This document shows positions 1-11,333 of a DNA stretch of 64,000 nt, piece after piece. Within the stretch, counting starts at the first letter, position 1. Each line of letters starts with the position of its first letter. Below the pieces are notes generated by a model. It worked only from the letters and a program-made list of their open reading frames with translations. It was not told the origin of the DNA and did not search any database. The stretch is taken from NCBI GenBank assembly GCA_942159475.1, contig OW804094.1, forward strand, positions 23,668,366 through 23,732,365, in the 5' to 3' direction. This stretch comes from Sthenelais limicola. Lineage: Eukaryota > Annelida > Polychaeta > Phyllodocida > Sigalionidae. The translations under genes and the position numbers were made by a program.

Positions 1-415
1 GAGGAGAAGGTTACTATGGTAAACTCAAGGAATAGTAGGTTGCAACGATCTTTAAAGACTCACACAAAATTAAAAAAATAAAATAAAGAAACTTTTTTTC
101 AATATTATGAACACAATTAAGCGCTTCTAAATGGTTTTGAATAATTAAAAATCGGACATTTTCAAATTAATATATTGAAATATCCTATATACAATCTTAA
201 GGTGTTGCATTCGTAATCTATCGCTATATTTCAATGGAAAAACTTGCATCACCTCTAGTTCCCAGAATTTTAAGATTTAAGAGCTAATATTTTGAGCTTT
301 TCATCCTTCAACCATCTTCATTCAATAACAGAAAAATGATAACGATTGGATAACATGATGAAAATTCGATTATGGCCCCCATTTCACTGGAATCGACCAT
401 ATATAATACTTCCGG
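1..415 (-). other. Putative LINE 3' untranslated region
   Basis: AT-rich sequence directly downstream of the last codon of the minus-strand LINE ORF2. No ORF or structural motif is seen. I infer that at least the part nearest the ORF is the element's 3' UTR. No clean poly(A) or short tandem tail marks where the element ends, so the outer boundary is unknown. Confidence 0.4.
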
Positions 416-3371
416 CTAGTTGTCGGCGGTGTAATGGGTGCCTAGATAGCGTTGGAAGGCTTTATAGTCTGGTATACATCTAACTTTGCCGTCGAGGCTA
501 TTCCACAGGGTGGGTGCCTGGTACACAAATGACCTCCTGAATTTTTCGCTTTTTGGTTTCGGGACTATTAGTGTCGGTCCTTGTGATAATGATCTGAGGT
601 TGATTTTTCTTCTGTCTAGTTTTTCTTCTGTTTGTGTGTCTTTATATGCTTTTTGTAGTAAGTGTATTTGTCTTCTAGTGTGTGGTAGTTGCAAGCCCAT
701 TTCTTCGTGTAGGTGTTCGACGTTTGTTCTTTTGTGTAGTTTGAGTGCGAGTTTGATGATTCTGTTTTGTATTGTTGTTATTCTGTTGAGTGTCTGTTTT
801 GGTGCGACGTTGTATAGTGTGTCTCCCTATTCTAGTATTGGTCTGATCGTCATTTTGTATAGCATTATAATTGTGTCTTTTGTGAGTGCCCTTGATATTT
901 TGGTGAGGGCTTTGACTCGTGACTGTGCTTGTGAGATTCGTCTTTCTATATATTTTTTGAATGAGAGCGTGTTGTCTATGTCTACACCGAGATATGTGTA
1001 TGTTGTTGTGTTTTCTAATTTGTCTTTGTCTATGTGTATGTTTGGTGTGTTAGTTTCTGTAGTGTTTCTTTGTTTGTTATGTATTGTCATGACTTGGCTT
1101 TTTTTGATGTTCAGGGATATTTTGTTCACCTTGCACCAGACCCCCACCCTGTGGAGGTCGTCTTCCAACATCATGTTGTTGTCGGCGGCGTCCGTTCCCG
1201 ACGCATACAACACAGTGTTGTCTGCAAAATATTGGACTCCACTGTGTCTTATACATTTGTACAGATCATCAATATATATCAGGAACATAAGAGGGCCTAA
1301 GGCCGTTCCCTGTGGGACCCCACACATAACGCCCCTTTCATCGGAAGTAAAACCATTTGCTGTTACCCTATGCTCTCTGTCTGTCAAATAATTCTTAAAC
1401 CATTCAAGGGTGGAATTGTCCACGCCCACCCCTTTTAGCTTTTGTAGTAGTATTTCGTGGTTGACCGTATCGAAGGCTTTCTTGAAATCCAGGAAGTCAA
1501 GCGTTGTTGCCTTCCCGGAGTTCAGGTTGCCATATACCGTTTCTAAGATTCTATGATGGGCCATTTCGGTAGATTTATTTGCTCTAAATCCGTATTGGTG
1601 TTCGTATAGTAGGTTATTTTCTTCTAGATGGTTATATAGTTGCTCATGGATTAATTTTTCTAGTATTTTGGCCGGGTATTTTACCACTGTAATGGGTCTA
1701 TAGTTGGTGCACTCATCCTTTTTTCCCCCTTTGAAAAGTGGGGTGATGGTGGCTATCTTAAATGATCGTGGTACTATTCCCTTTTGTATTGACAGATTGT
1801 AGATATGGGTTAGTTGGTGTGATAAAGTAAGCACTATTGGTTTTAATACCTTTGTTGGGATGTGTGGGATCCCAGAGGCTTTCCTGGAGCTTGATCGGAT
1901 TATTTGCTTGATCACCTGGGCCTGACTGACTGGGGAGAGAGAGAACCCCGGTGGGTCAACCCCACCTGGTAGCTTCTCTATTGATTTCGCTTCCTTGGCT
2001 GTAATTATTGGTATAGACTCTGCTAACAGTGGGGCTATTTCAGAGAAGAATTTGTTCATGATATATGGTGTTTCCTCGGGTGTTGATGAGGTCCCATCTT
2101 CTTTTCTGATTTTGATGTTTTGTTTTGTTTTTAATTTGTCTGGGTTTAGTAATGGTGTAATTATATCCCAGAAGTTGGCCCTGTCTTTCCCACATTCTTC
2201 TATTTCGTTTTTAAGGTATGTGTTTTTTGATTGTAGCATTTTCGATTTGAATTTGTTGCGTGTTTGTTTAGCATTGTCCCAGTCTGTCTTTACCCCTGAT
2301 TTCCTTGCTTTCAAGAAAGCTTTGTCCCTTTGCCTAGCATTTCTCCTCAGTTCGTCTGTGTACCATGCTGGCTTTATTTTGGTGTTTTTGAATGTTTGTT
2401 TGGGACACATCTTGTCTAGGTATGTATTGATTTTGTTTTCTATAATGCTCCAGCATTTGTCGACGTCACTGGTTTGGTATAGTTCGATCCAGTTTTCGTC
2501 CCTTAGCATTTGTTTAAGTGTGTTCATATCAAGGTTTTTCCACGATCGTGAGGATATATCTTTGTTGATGTATGTGTTTCTTTTTCGAGATAAATATGGG
2601 AAAGTGGTCACTGGTGAAGTCTATAATTGATCCTTTATTTGTTATGTTGTTCATGTTGGTGTATATTTGGTCTATGAGTCTTTCTGATCTTGTGTCGACT
2701 CGTGTTGGTGTTAGTATTTGTGGGTGCAGTCCAAATGGAAACATAAAATCAGTCACTGGGTTTGGCGGAAGTTTTGCTGGTGGTGAGGGTGAGCCTTTAG
2801 TTCTCCCTCCCCCCCCTTTCAGACCCCCCAGGTGATCAACATTAAAATCTCCCAGAACCACTAAGTCCGGGTTTTTACTTATTGATGTCAACGCGGTCTC
2901 CAGCTGTTCCTGAGCCCTATCTAGTTTACCATTGGGAGGTTTATAGATGTTACAAATGATCATTGCTTTCGCTCGACCTTTGTTTAACCTAATTAACTGT
3001 GCTTCCAGATGTTCAGTGCACGAGTTTAGGTGGCTGTAGATTGTTTCGTCTACGGTATATTGTTCATTTACATATATGATTAGCCCACCCCCTCTCTTTT
3101 TGAGTTTTCGGTCTGATCTGAAGGTATTGTAATTTTTTATCTGTAATATGTTATCGTGTATATTTTTGTTGAGCCATGATTCTTGTATGGCCAATACGTC
3201 TATATTTGTTCGGATCAGGAAGTCCAAGACCGCGTTGACCTTTTGAGTCAGACTTCTAACATTCCATGATGCCAATTTTAAGCCCTTTATTTGGGCAACT
3301 TTGTCAATGTTGTACTCATGACTAGGGATATCAGGTTGTTCATCTTCTACCCTATTGAGATTAATTCTCAC
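416..3371 (-). pseudogene. CR1/L2-like LINE ORF2 (APE endonuclease + reverse transcriptase), decayed
   Basis: ORF2 of a non-LTR retrotransposon, which nicks target DNA and reverse-transcribes its own RNA. The N-terminal piece (3371 down to 2529, 280 aa) is an APE-type endonuclease: SWNVRSL (residue 35), QESWL (63), NIYKPPN (141), GDFNVDH (174), DQIYTN (234) and SDH (254) are all present. A glycine-rich insert lies at 182-190. A one-base frameshift near 2590 moves the reading into a second frame (2611 down to 827, 594 aa), which holds the RT domain: NYRPI (303), LDFKKAFDTV with the motif A aspartate, GVPQGTALGP (motif B) and FADN (motif C). Motif C normally reads YADD; the second aspartate is Asn here (codon 1217-1219). 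An in-frame TAG at 827-829 then interrupts the same frame. It continues to 416 with the C-terminal motif LWNSLDGKVR. Three lesions mean it is not active. The family call is firm; the clade (CR1/L2 rather than Jockey) is tentative. Confidence 0.9.
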
Positions 3372-4030
3372 TCTCTACAGCATGTCAATTCAGGATCCGA
3401 CCAAACTAGATTATTGGTCTTATAGGTATTATCATAGAGAGAAAGACCAATCCTCCAAGGAAGAATACTTACATTACATTAAAACATTATATATTATACA
3501 TTGATAAAAATAAAATAGTATGGGTAAGATAAAACGTGCACATACATACAAGATGCGGTTTTGTTCATAAAATATATATATATGATACAGTTTTGCTAAC
3601 CCAGTGTTTATATCATGTAATTGTATGAGATCTATAACCGGTTTCACCCAGTCATTGTATATAGTATCGGTCTGATACCATTTGTGGCTTTTTTGATTTC
3701 TCACTATGTAATTGAGAATAATAGTCAGTGTCCTAGGTTGTTAAGAATAATATTCTAGGCCCGGATCTAGCCTCTCTTTACCTTTGGGACTGCCATTCGG
3801 ATAAAATAGCTGTGCCTCCAGTGTTGATTGGCTGTATCTGAGACAGTTCTTAATGTCCTATTATATTATGTTCACTCATTTATAACCAGTCTATAATTAT
3901 TGATCTGATATGTATATATATATATGGTCAAGTTCCAACTCGTCAGAGGTTCAATATTCACATTTTGGGTATATGGGAATGATATGGTAGGTTTGTCACC
4001 ATTGATTCATGTTATATCATATTATATTAA
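3372..4030. other. Inter-ORF segment of the LINE, part 1
   Basis: No convincing ORF. It carries a block around 3770-3830 (GGATAAAATAGCTGTGCCTC) that recurs at 6230-6275 and, weakly, at 6370-6410. When the TIR element at 4031-6146 is mentally removed, the first two copies lie about 340 bp apart, so this is a direct repeat between ORF1 and ORF2 of the LINE. Short (TA)n runs occur at 3570-3585 and 3910-3925. Confidence 0.4.
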
Positions 4031-6146
4031 GGGGTGACGTCAAAATAGGGTCGCAGCGGCTGCAGTGGCTGCGACCATGGTCGCGTCCAAAGTGGGGTTA
4101 TAGTCACGTCCAGCGGAGTGGCCAGGACGTTGTGTTACAACCAGGACGCGGCCAGGTCGCAGCCAGAGTGACTGACTGGTGTGGATATCTATTACAGTCC
4201 CGCTCAGCTTGAGACGAAGATGTGATGACATATATAAACAGATGCACTGACCACAGAGGCACAGAGGTCTCTGCGGCCTTGTATATCATTCTCCCCATGT
4301 GTCCCGTCGCCTCACACATCATATTAGAACAAAATAACATATTGGTAATCTATTTCTAGGAAGTGCTTTGTCCTCGTTGAGTATTTAATATGTTTATCGA
4401 TTACTATCTTGAAATCCAAGGGATTCCCCAAGAATACTTGAATGCATTAATACATTCAGCTGGCTGCTAAAGATATTTAGCCGTCCAGAAAAGGTACTTT
4501 TGGAAATTAAAAGATATTTTAATGTTTAATTTGCAGTACTTAAGAAATTATGTTCTGCTACCACTAGTGGGTGTTGTGGGGAGGGGACGGGATCGGAAAG
4601 CAGTGGGAGGTCACTCCTACCCTAGAATCTTTTGGGAATTAGTTAAAAGATATTTGAATGTTTAAAAGATATGGTACTTATACGGAAATTATTCCCCCCC
4701 CCCCACCCTACCATTGGAATTAACAACAGCATGAGAACCTGCGATTAATATGTTTCCCAGAAGAAATTATATTAAACTTCAAGATATTTTTATTTCCGAC
4801 ACTATAACTACCATATATACATTCCGGCAAGTGATCCTGTATCTACCTAGTTCGGATTGGCATGTTGTGTAATGGTGAATAATTTAAACATACTAGGTAA
4901 TTAGTAGGTATTTGCAATTACTAGCCTGTCATGGTTAAACAATAGTATAATATAAGTTTTTGAAAATATCAGTTTTCGGGAATTGTGACTCAATTTCCTG
5001 AATCATTGTTTAGCATGTATCTAAAAAGGTTGTGACATTTAATTTTATTTTTAAACGGTTTTCACATTGGAAGATTATAGTATACAAGTCTAGACCTTGA
5101 ACACATTTAGATAATAATTCTGCTACTCTTATGAACGCTGTACTTAAAAACTGATTTTTAAAAAACACACTTATTGTTGTCAGAAAATGTGCCCCTGTGT
5201 TCCCTTCCGAAAAAAGAAAAAAAAAGAATAAAAATGATAAAATCATATAGATCTCAAATCACAAATATTGAGCTAATTATGACTAACGATCATTACCTAA
5301 TTATGGCCACAACCTGAAAGAACCAGTAGTTTTTCTTTTGAAAAATAACCCTAGGATAGAGGGTTTCTCTCGCTAGATATATACAGATGTCCTCTTAGTT
5401 CCCCGTGCCCTGATTTCGATAAGATGGTCAATGAAATAATCATATTCACTATTGAAAACCTATGCTTTCCTTTATACATCAGATACCCCGACAAACATAA
5501 CTTTTCCTAATCTAGCAGGTATTAAGCATATGGTGTCCCTTTTTCACTCACCTAAGAATTTGTTCAACCATATATTTATATGTATATAACTATATAATTA
5601 TAACGAACCAGACACCCCATAATTCATAGGTCAATCGTTTCAATATTGAAGATAATTCGTCACACAATATTCTATTTTAATTTCATGTTGTTACGAACAT
5701 TCTTTCCCGTTCAGATGAGACTATAGTATATATATCTGATCTTAGTTATTTTGCAAGACCAATATGATCGATTTCCTGTTGCTGGATTATTTCTTTGACT
5801 ATAAAAGTTCCTGTATTCTGTAATCAAAAGTTCTTAACTTGGTCCAGGAATGTGAGACTGAAATAACACTTTCCGTCCGGCCAACGTAATTCAATACCAT
5901 GCAGTGTATACGTATCAGTAGCAGTGTCCTGAGTCATTATGTGGCAATATAAACTGACCCCAGCTGTCATGATTAGGTTTGTTTACTTAGCAGCACCCTG
6001 GACGCGCTCTGGTTGCGTCCTGGTCGGCACTAAGTTCACATCATTTCACTGAAATTTTACCACACAGGTGGCGACCATATCACTGAAATAATGCCCCTAG
6101 GGTCACGGCCGCCGCAGCCGTCGCGACCCTATTTTGACGTCACCCC
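4031..6146. mobile_element. PIF/Harbinger-like non-autonomous TIR element, 2.1 kb
   Basis: The ends are inverted repeats: GGGGTGACGTCAAAATAGGG on the left and its complement on the right, extending about 24 bp. The element is flanked by TAA on both sides (4028-4030 and 6147-6149), a 3-bp duplication of the type left by PIF/Harbinger transposases. GC-rich subterminal blocks (4050-4200 and 6000-6125) repeat GGTCGC/GTCGCGACC motifs in both orientations. The AT-rich interior has no transposase or Myb-like ORF, so it is probably mobilised in trans. It is inserted between the two coding regions of the LINE. The superfamily rests on target-site length alone. Confidence 0.7.
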
Positions 6147-6417
6147 TAATAGTCTGTCAGTGTCCCTTTGATGCCTTAGGTGTATGTTGGCAACTGTGTG
6201 ACTTGGTGTTCTGCCCAGTCAGTCCTCTCTCTTCCTTTGGGACAGCCATTCGGATAAAATAGCTGTGCCTCCGGTTTCAATTGGCCTGCCTGGGTCGGTT
6301 ACCGTGTCCTACTATTTACCAACCTGCTTATCGCTAAAGACATACCGTGTTGGGTTTTTCCTAGCTTTTGAGTCCGCCCTTCGGATAAAAAAGCAGTCTC
6401 TCTGGCTAGGATCGGCC
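6147..6417. other. Inter-ORF segment of the LINE, part 2
   Basis: Sequence resuming after the TIR insertion. It holds the second and third copies of the GGATAAAA-containing block (6250-6275 and 6375-6395), followed directly by the C-terminal end of the SGNH reading frame. No ORF. Confidence 0.35.
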
Positions 6418-7179
6418 CTATGGCAGCATTTTATTGATTGCAGTTTTGATTTGGTCCGATGTTTGGTTCAGTAGTTCAGGGGAATAGTGGCACCCGTCTT
6501 CCTGTAGTTTGTTGTAGAGTGTTGTGTATTTGGGGGCCTCTTTTGATCTTCTTTTTGGTTTGCATCTGTGAACGAGTTGACCGATGTAGGGGGTTACCAC
6601 TGGTTGATTGGAGTTTGATTTCTTGGTTATTCTGTTGAATGCGAACACTGATTGATTCAGAATATGTTGTTCGTCGGGAGAGCATGGGATGAATTGATTT
6701 TCAGCCCCCGCTCTGGCGGCCAGGTATTGGTTGTATTTATTTATGTCAAGGCCTATTAGGGTAGAGAAGCTCACCGTGGGTTTCTCTTCATGAGATGGTA
6801 CTATTCCAGATAGTTTGAGGACGGCAGCTGGTAGGGCGTTCCAGATATGATCTTCAAATAGGGCTTGAGTTCTATGTCTTAGTGTTATTTGTCTCCCTTT
6901 TTCACGTTTGTCTCTTTTTGTTAAGTCACATATGCCCGCTGTGATAATTATTAGTCTGGGTCTATTTACTGCTGTTACCTGTAATCCGGCCTCTACTGCT
7001 TTATTTATGTCCGCTCCTGGTCTGGATATGACCCTAATGTTTTTGTTCGGGAGGCCTGTGGTAAGGTGTTGTTCCAGGCCTCTACCTCGTGAGTCGGCCA
7101 GTATTAGGACATCTAATCGGTCCATCCCTTGCTTTGAGTCACTAGTATTCCGAATTAGTTTACTGTGTATAATTGCCAC
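6418..7179 (-). pseudogene. SGNH-hydrolase-like domain, candidate LINE ORF1 C-terminal part
   Basis: A 253-residue open frame. LDVLILADSRGRGL near residues 23-36 matches block I of SGNH/GDSL hydrolases, with Ser in the ADSRG turn as likely nucleophile. ITAGICDLT about 60 residues later sits where the block III Gly/Asn loop is expected. A convincing C-terminal DxxH is not obvious, so catalytic competence is doubtful. Esterase domains of this fold are known in ORF1 of CR1-type LINEs, which fits the endonuclease-RT ORF lying downstream on the same strand. The frame begins at a GTG; the first ATG is near 7122 (MDRLDVL). It is in the same frame as the NADAR segment upstream, separated only by a TAA at 7183-7185 and one sense codon, so the two were probably one protein. 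A separate host gene fragment is the alternative. Confidence 0.6.
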
Positions 7180-7182
7180 GTT

Positions 7183-7536
7183 TTAGTTCAGTATATAGTC
7201 CCGTACTCTGGCCAGGATTTTGCCTAGTTTGTTCTCTCCTTTGAAAAACTTAGACTGTAGCTTCACTCGTTCGCCATTTTGTTCGTTTACTGCTGGTGAG
7301 CGGAAGCCTGTGCCCCATTTTAGCGATGTCGTTACTTCGTAGAACTTGGCTTCATGGTTTGCTGTGAGTTGTTGTTTAAGTTCAGGATGTTGTCTGAATT
7401 TTTCTTTCAATATATCTTCCATCACTCTTTCTTCCTTTTCTTCCCATTCTCCTATTTGGGATGGTGGCGACTGTTGAAGGGTTTGAGTGAGCTGGTAATA
7501 GATGTAGGTCCCTGGCTCTGTACGTTTCTGTACCAA
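7183..7536 (-). pseudogene. NADAR-domain C-terminal half, upstream of and in frame with the SGNH domain
   Basis: The translation shows the signature of the C-terminal half of NADAR (YbiA-like, DUF1768) domains: EWEEKEERVMEDILKEKF, then RQHPELKQQL, then KWGTGF, and finally GENKLGKILARVRDYIL. NADAR proteins act on N-glycosidic or ADP-ribose-related metabolites in bacteria and eukaryotes; the activity here is unknown. The N-terminal half is missing in this frame, which opens after a TAA near 7550. Another frame at 7627-7460 (containing YRARDLHLLPAH) also looks protein-like, so a frameshift near 7460 may separate the two halves. The frame ends with TAA at 7183-7185 and resumes as the SGNH domain. 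Confidence 0.55.
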
Positions 7537-7547
7537 TTCTGATGTGG

Positions 7548-8331
7548 TTTAGTAATGATTCCCTTATTCTCTTGTACATATCACTGTATTGCTGGAGAGA
7601 GAGCTCCCTAATGATTCCCTTATTCACTTGTACATATCACTGTATTGCTGGGGAGAGAGCCCCCTAATGATTCCCTTATTCTCTTGTACATATCACTGTA
7701 TTGCTGGGGAGAGAGCTCCCTAATGATTCCCTTACTGTACATATCACTGTATTGCTGGAGAGAGAGCTCCCTAATGATTCCCTTATTCTCTTGTACATAT
7801 CACTGTATTGCTGGGGAGAGAGCCCCCTAATGATTCCCTTATTCTCTTGTACATATCACTGTATTGCTGGGGAGAGAGCTCCCTAATGATTCCCTTATTC
7901 TCTTGTACATATCACTGTATTGATGGGGAGAGAGCCCCCTAATGATTCCCTTCTTCCCTTGTACACATCACTGTATTGCTGGGGAGAGAGCTCCCTAATG
8001 ACTCCCTTATTCTCTTGTACATATCACTGTATTAATGGGGAGAGAGCTCCCTAATGATTCCCTTATTCTCTTGTACATATCACTGTATTGCTGGGGAGAG
8101 AGCTCCCTAATGATTCCCTTACTGTACATATCACTGTATTGCTGGGGAGAGGGCTCCCTAATGATTCCCTTATTCTCTTGTACATATCACTGTATTGCTG
8201 GGGAGAGAGCTCCCTAATGATTACCTTACTGTACATATCACTGTATTGCTGGGGAGAGGGCTCCCTAATGATTCCCTTATTCTCTTGTACATATCACTGT
8301 ATTGCTGGGGAGAGAGCTCCCTAATGATTTC
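7548..8331. repeat. Minisatellite, 56-bp unit, about 14 copies
   Basis: Tandem array with core CTCCCTAATGATTCCCTTAT followed by TCTCTTGTACATATCACTG and ATTGCTGGGGAGAGAG. Most units are 56 bp. At least three (near 7721, 8105 and 8217) are 5 bp shorter, having CCCTTACTGTACAT in place of the longer form. Copies are 90-98% alike, so the array is recent or homogenised. The first unit merges with the start of the NADAR reading frame, so the array expanded from the 5' part of that element. A 56-bp unit shifts frame in every copy, so it is not a coding repeat. Confidence 0.95.
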
Positions 8332-8525
8332 CTCATTGTTGTCATCTGTAAGTAGGTTTACTTGTTAAACCTATTTAATTAAGTGATTAAGGAAATAATT
8401 GATATTTTAATGAGCCTCGAATTTTGGACCCTTATTGAACTTCTCATTTCCTGGTGAGCTGAGTATGTTACACCACAATTGAGTCAGAGACAGTCACCCC
8501 ATCATCTCCATATTCCTCAGTATAT

Positions 8526-8757
8526 GGGTCAGATTGTTTGAAATTGTACAATTTGTCTTCAGCAATCCTTTCAAATAACACAAATTTAAGAGAATAATGA
8601 TGCTTAAAATTCAGTTTAACACAACCAAACCCATCCTTTAAATCAACTCAATACCAAATATACTCAGATATACCTGGTTTTGACCATTGTTTTGTCTTAA
8701 TTTAGCAAAATAAAATATGTAGATCTGCCAATTGTACATTTCCTGAAAATCTGACCC
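8526..8757 (-). repeat. Family A short TIR element (variant A3)
   Basis: Full-length copy with degraded left TIR and intact right TIR, flanked by ATAT on both sides. The internal sequence has the TTTGTCTTCAGCAATCC variant shared with the copies at 25616 and 59185. Confidence 0.85.
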
Positions 8758-9799
8758 ATATGCACCCTTTTCTCTGTAACAGATCTTAAGAGTACACCAA
8801 CTGTTTTGCTCATAAATCTGAGCTGCTCTGAAGAATACATGTCCTGGTTAAAATACTTTAGTACATAACCTTGAAGATAGAAATTATTTCGAAATTTGTA
8901 ATTAAAAGACTTTCATGAACTTAATAATTATTACAAAATGGGTATAGTTGGTAATGATAAACATATAGAAACTCTTATGCCAATAATTAGGGATGTGGTG
9001 TACATGTAAAAATGAGATCAAGGACTTACTCTTTAAAACTTAATCACTGGGAAATTATTGTGATCTTGGCTGTCAATTATTTTGATTTATCACTATTTGA
9101 TGACTGTCTAACTGTCTGTTATTGACTTTGAACTATTATTATTTCAATTGACAGTTATTTATGTTCAAAATTAATAATGACTCAATTAGTGAAATTCAGA
9201 TACGAGTAAACAAACATTATTTTATCATTTCATATGGTATTTTCTGTTACAATATATCTATTGTAGTTATTGTATAATGTGAGCTTTAATGTATATTTAA
9301 CTGGGATATTTGGCTAGATCTGGTGAGCACATGGTGAAGCAAGGACTGATTTATGTTAGCTACCCTCCCTTTTAACCCTAAATACCGGATCTCTGTCACT
9401 GATAGTCCAGTAAAAATAGGGTTTGACCTAGGAAAAATTGCAACAGTAGGTTTCTCAACGGTTTTGGGTAGTATGAGTGCCCCTTATCACCATACTAAAA
9501 GTCTAGAAAAATCTAGGTAGGGGAACATGCCCAAAATCTCAAAAAACAAAATGGCCGCCTCTCAAACTTTGAAACACCATAACTCAGTGTAAAATCAATA
9601 TATATTCAAGTGTGAATACACTTTTTTATGGTTTTCAGACATGGGAAATGCAATGAAATAATAATGAAATCCATAGAAACAGTATTCTTCAAGTTAGTGT
9701 ACTGATACAGAGAAGAAATGGGAAAATATGTCCAGCAAATGCATCCTGTGAAGAGAAAAAAACTCATTCCAGTGGGGGAGTTGAAGGTTCCTTTCTTAG
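8758..9799. other. No recognisable feature
   Basis: About 1 kb of AT-rich sequence. No ORF with family motifs, no TIR pair and no tandem repeat was found. Confidence 0.5.
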
Positions 9800-10147
9800 A
9801 ATAGGGGGGTTGATTGTCTCTCTGCGCATGTCTGTCACAGTGCATCCTGGTATGGATTCGCGTGAAATATGCCCTACAGATATTTGGCAACAATTTCATG
9901 GAAAATTGCAAAAAATATTTCACCGATATCATAAGTTGTGTAAATGATCTATAGAAACCAAATACATGATGGGAAAGATGAAGTTGTGTGTTATAGAAAC
10001 ATCTAAAAAGCTTGGATATTGATATTTGACCTCTGATAAATATTCCAAGCTAAAGATAATAAGTTTTCTATAGATTTTATACTGTACCATTACTCCCATA
10101 ATTCCATGCGAATCAAGATTCAAGATGGCGGCTCAACTCCCATATTA
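9800..10147 (+). repeat. Family F repeat (about 350 bp TIR element)
   Basis: Shares CTGCGCATGTCTGTCACAGT near its start, a middle block around ACCAAATACATGATGGGAAA and AATGGCGGCTC-type sequence near its end with copies at 26420-27389, 41612 and 57139. The start (GAATAGGGG) and end (CCCATATT) are degraded relatives of the TIR GAATARGGGG/CCCCTTATTC seen best in the 26420 copy. Confidence 0.65.
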
Positions 10148-10401
10148 GAAGTTGTCAATACTTCTAGGAACAAAATTCTCTGACATTATAAATACCATGT
10201 GCCCACCAAGGAAATCATACAGAACTGGAGTTTGATTTCAAGGTTGTTAGAGGTGTCTCTTGTCAGAATAGGTTACTGGCAGAGCACTGACCAAATCTCT
10301 GTACTTCTTTAATTCAACTTGCTTGTAAACTACATCTTCTGTTTGGATAATACAATATACTATATACTACTCTACTATTACCTTACATTGTTTCTTCAAA
10401 T

Positions 10402-10800
10402 GTGATGTGTTTCAGGAAAATGAGTCACAAGTTGCAAAATTGATATTCAAAGTGTTTTTATTACAAGATATCTTCATTGAAATGTTCTGATATTTAGAGG
10501 GTTTATCACTCATAGTCATATAAATCTGTGTACAAAATGTCAGGACAATGTATAAAATATATGCCTGCGTTTTGAAGACCTTTGTATGCAGTATATTCAG
10601 TTACTTTATTGGTAATTCCCCATCTAGAAACATTGCAAACTTTTTTTTTCAAAAATTAAAAATATCAAACTTAAAATATAGAAACACTTATTAGGTGTCC
10701 TAGTGTTTACTATTAGTGTTTACTGATCTCTTTTCAAATATGGTGATATCTCAAAATCCATTTTTTGCGACTTATGACTAATTTTCCTAAAACGGATCAC
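10402..10800 (+). repeat. Family B TIR element, full length
   Basis: Both TIRs are present (GTGATGTGTTTCAGGAAAAT and the complementary end) with the direct duplication AAAT on each side. The interior is AT-rich and non-coding. Confidence 0.9.
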
Positions 10801-10930
10801 AAATATCAACCGAACCATTACTCTTTCCAGTAAGAAAGGCTCTCTCAACCACAACAAATTAACACAACGAGAAGTAGAGAGTTATGATCATTAAGAGACT
10901 GAGAGAGAGGCCCCCCTTTGTTACAAATCT

Positions 10931-11166
10931 CCTGATTCAAAACACAAAAATGTACAATTGGCAGCTGTACACATTTAGTAAATTATACTAAATTAGGCTG
11001 CTATTTGGTCAATACTAGGTAAATTCGAGTATATTCGGCATTGCATTAATTTTAGCTATCTGTTTGGTTAAGTTGAACTGTATTTTGAACTTAATTTTCA
11101 TCTGAAATTTCGGTTAGTGGAGAAGATTGGTGAAGATGAATTATACATTTTCTGAAAATCTGACCC
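10931..11166 (+). repeat. Family A TIR element, degraded left end
   Basis: The right TIR is intact (ending CTGACCC at 11166). The left TIR has decayed to a form recognisable only from AATGTACAATTGGCAGC onward. Confidence 0.75.
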
Positions 11167-11333
11167 ACATATATCATCATGTCGGGTAGTAATTCATGCT
11201 AGGGATAATCACTTACAGTAGTCTGGCCCTGCATCTAGTTATTCAAAAAGAAATTATAACAATTGACAAGAAATAAGATATATAGTACGGTGAAAGGCAC
11301 AAACATTCATATTCAAAATCAAAGGGAATACGT

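Noticed and set aside
486..1391. 301-codon plus-strand open frame over the LINE
   Set aside because: It lies antisense to the recognised RT reading frame, and its Ser/Leu/Val/Phe-rich composition mirrors the minus-strand codons. It has no motif of its own.
7645..8324. Plus-strand frames repeating LLYISLYCWGES
   Set aside because: A translation of the 56-bp minisatellite. The unit length is not a multiple of three, so no frame runs through.
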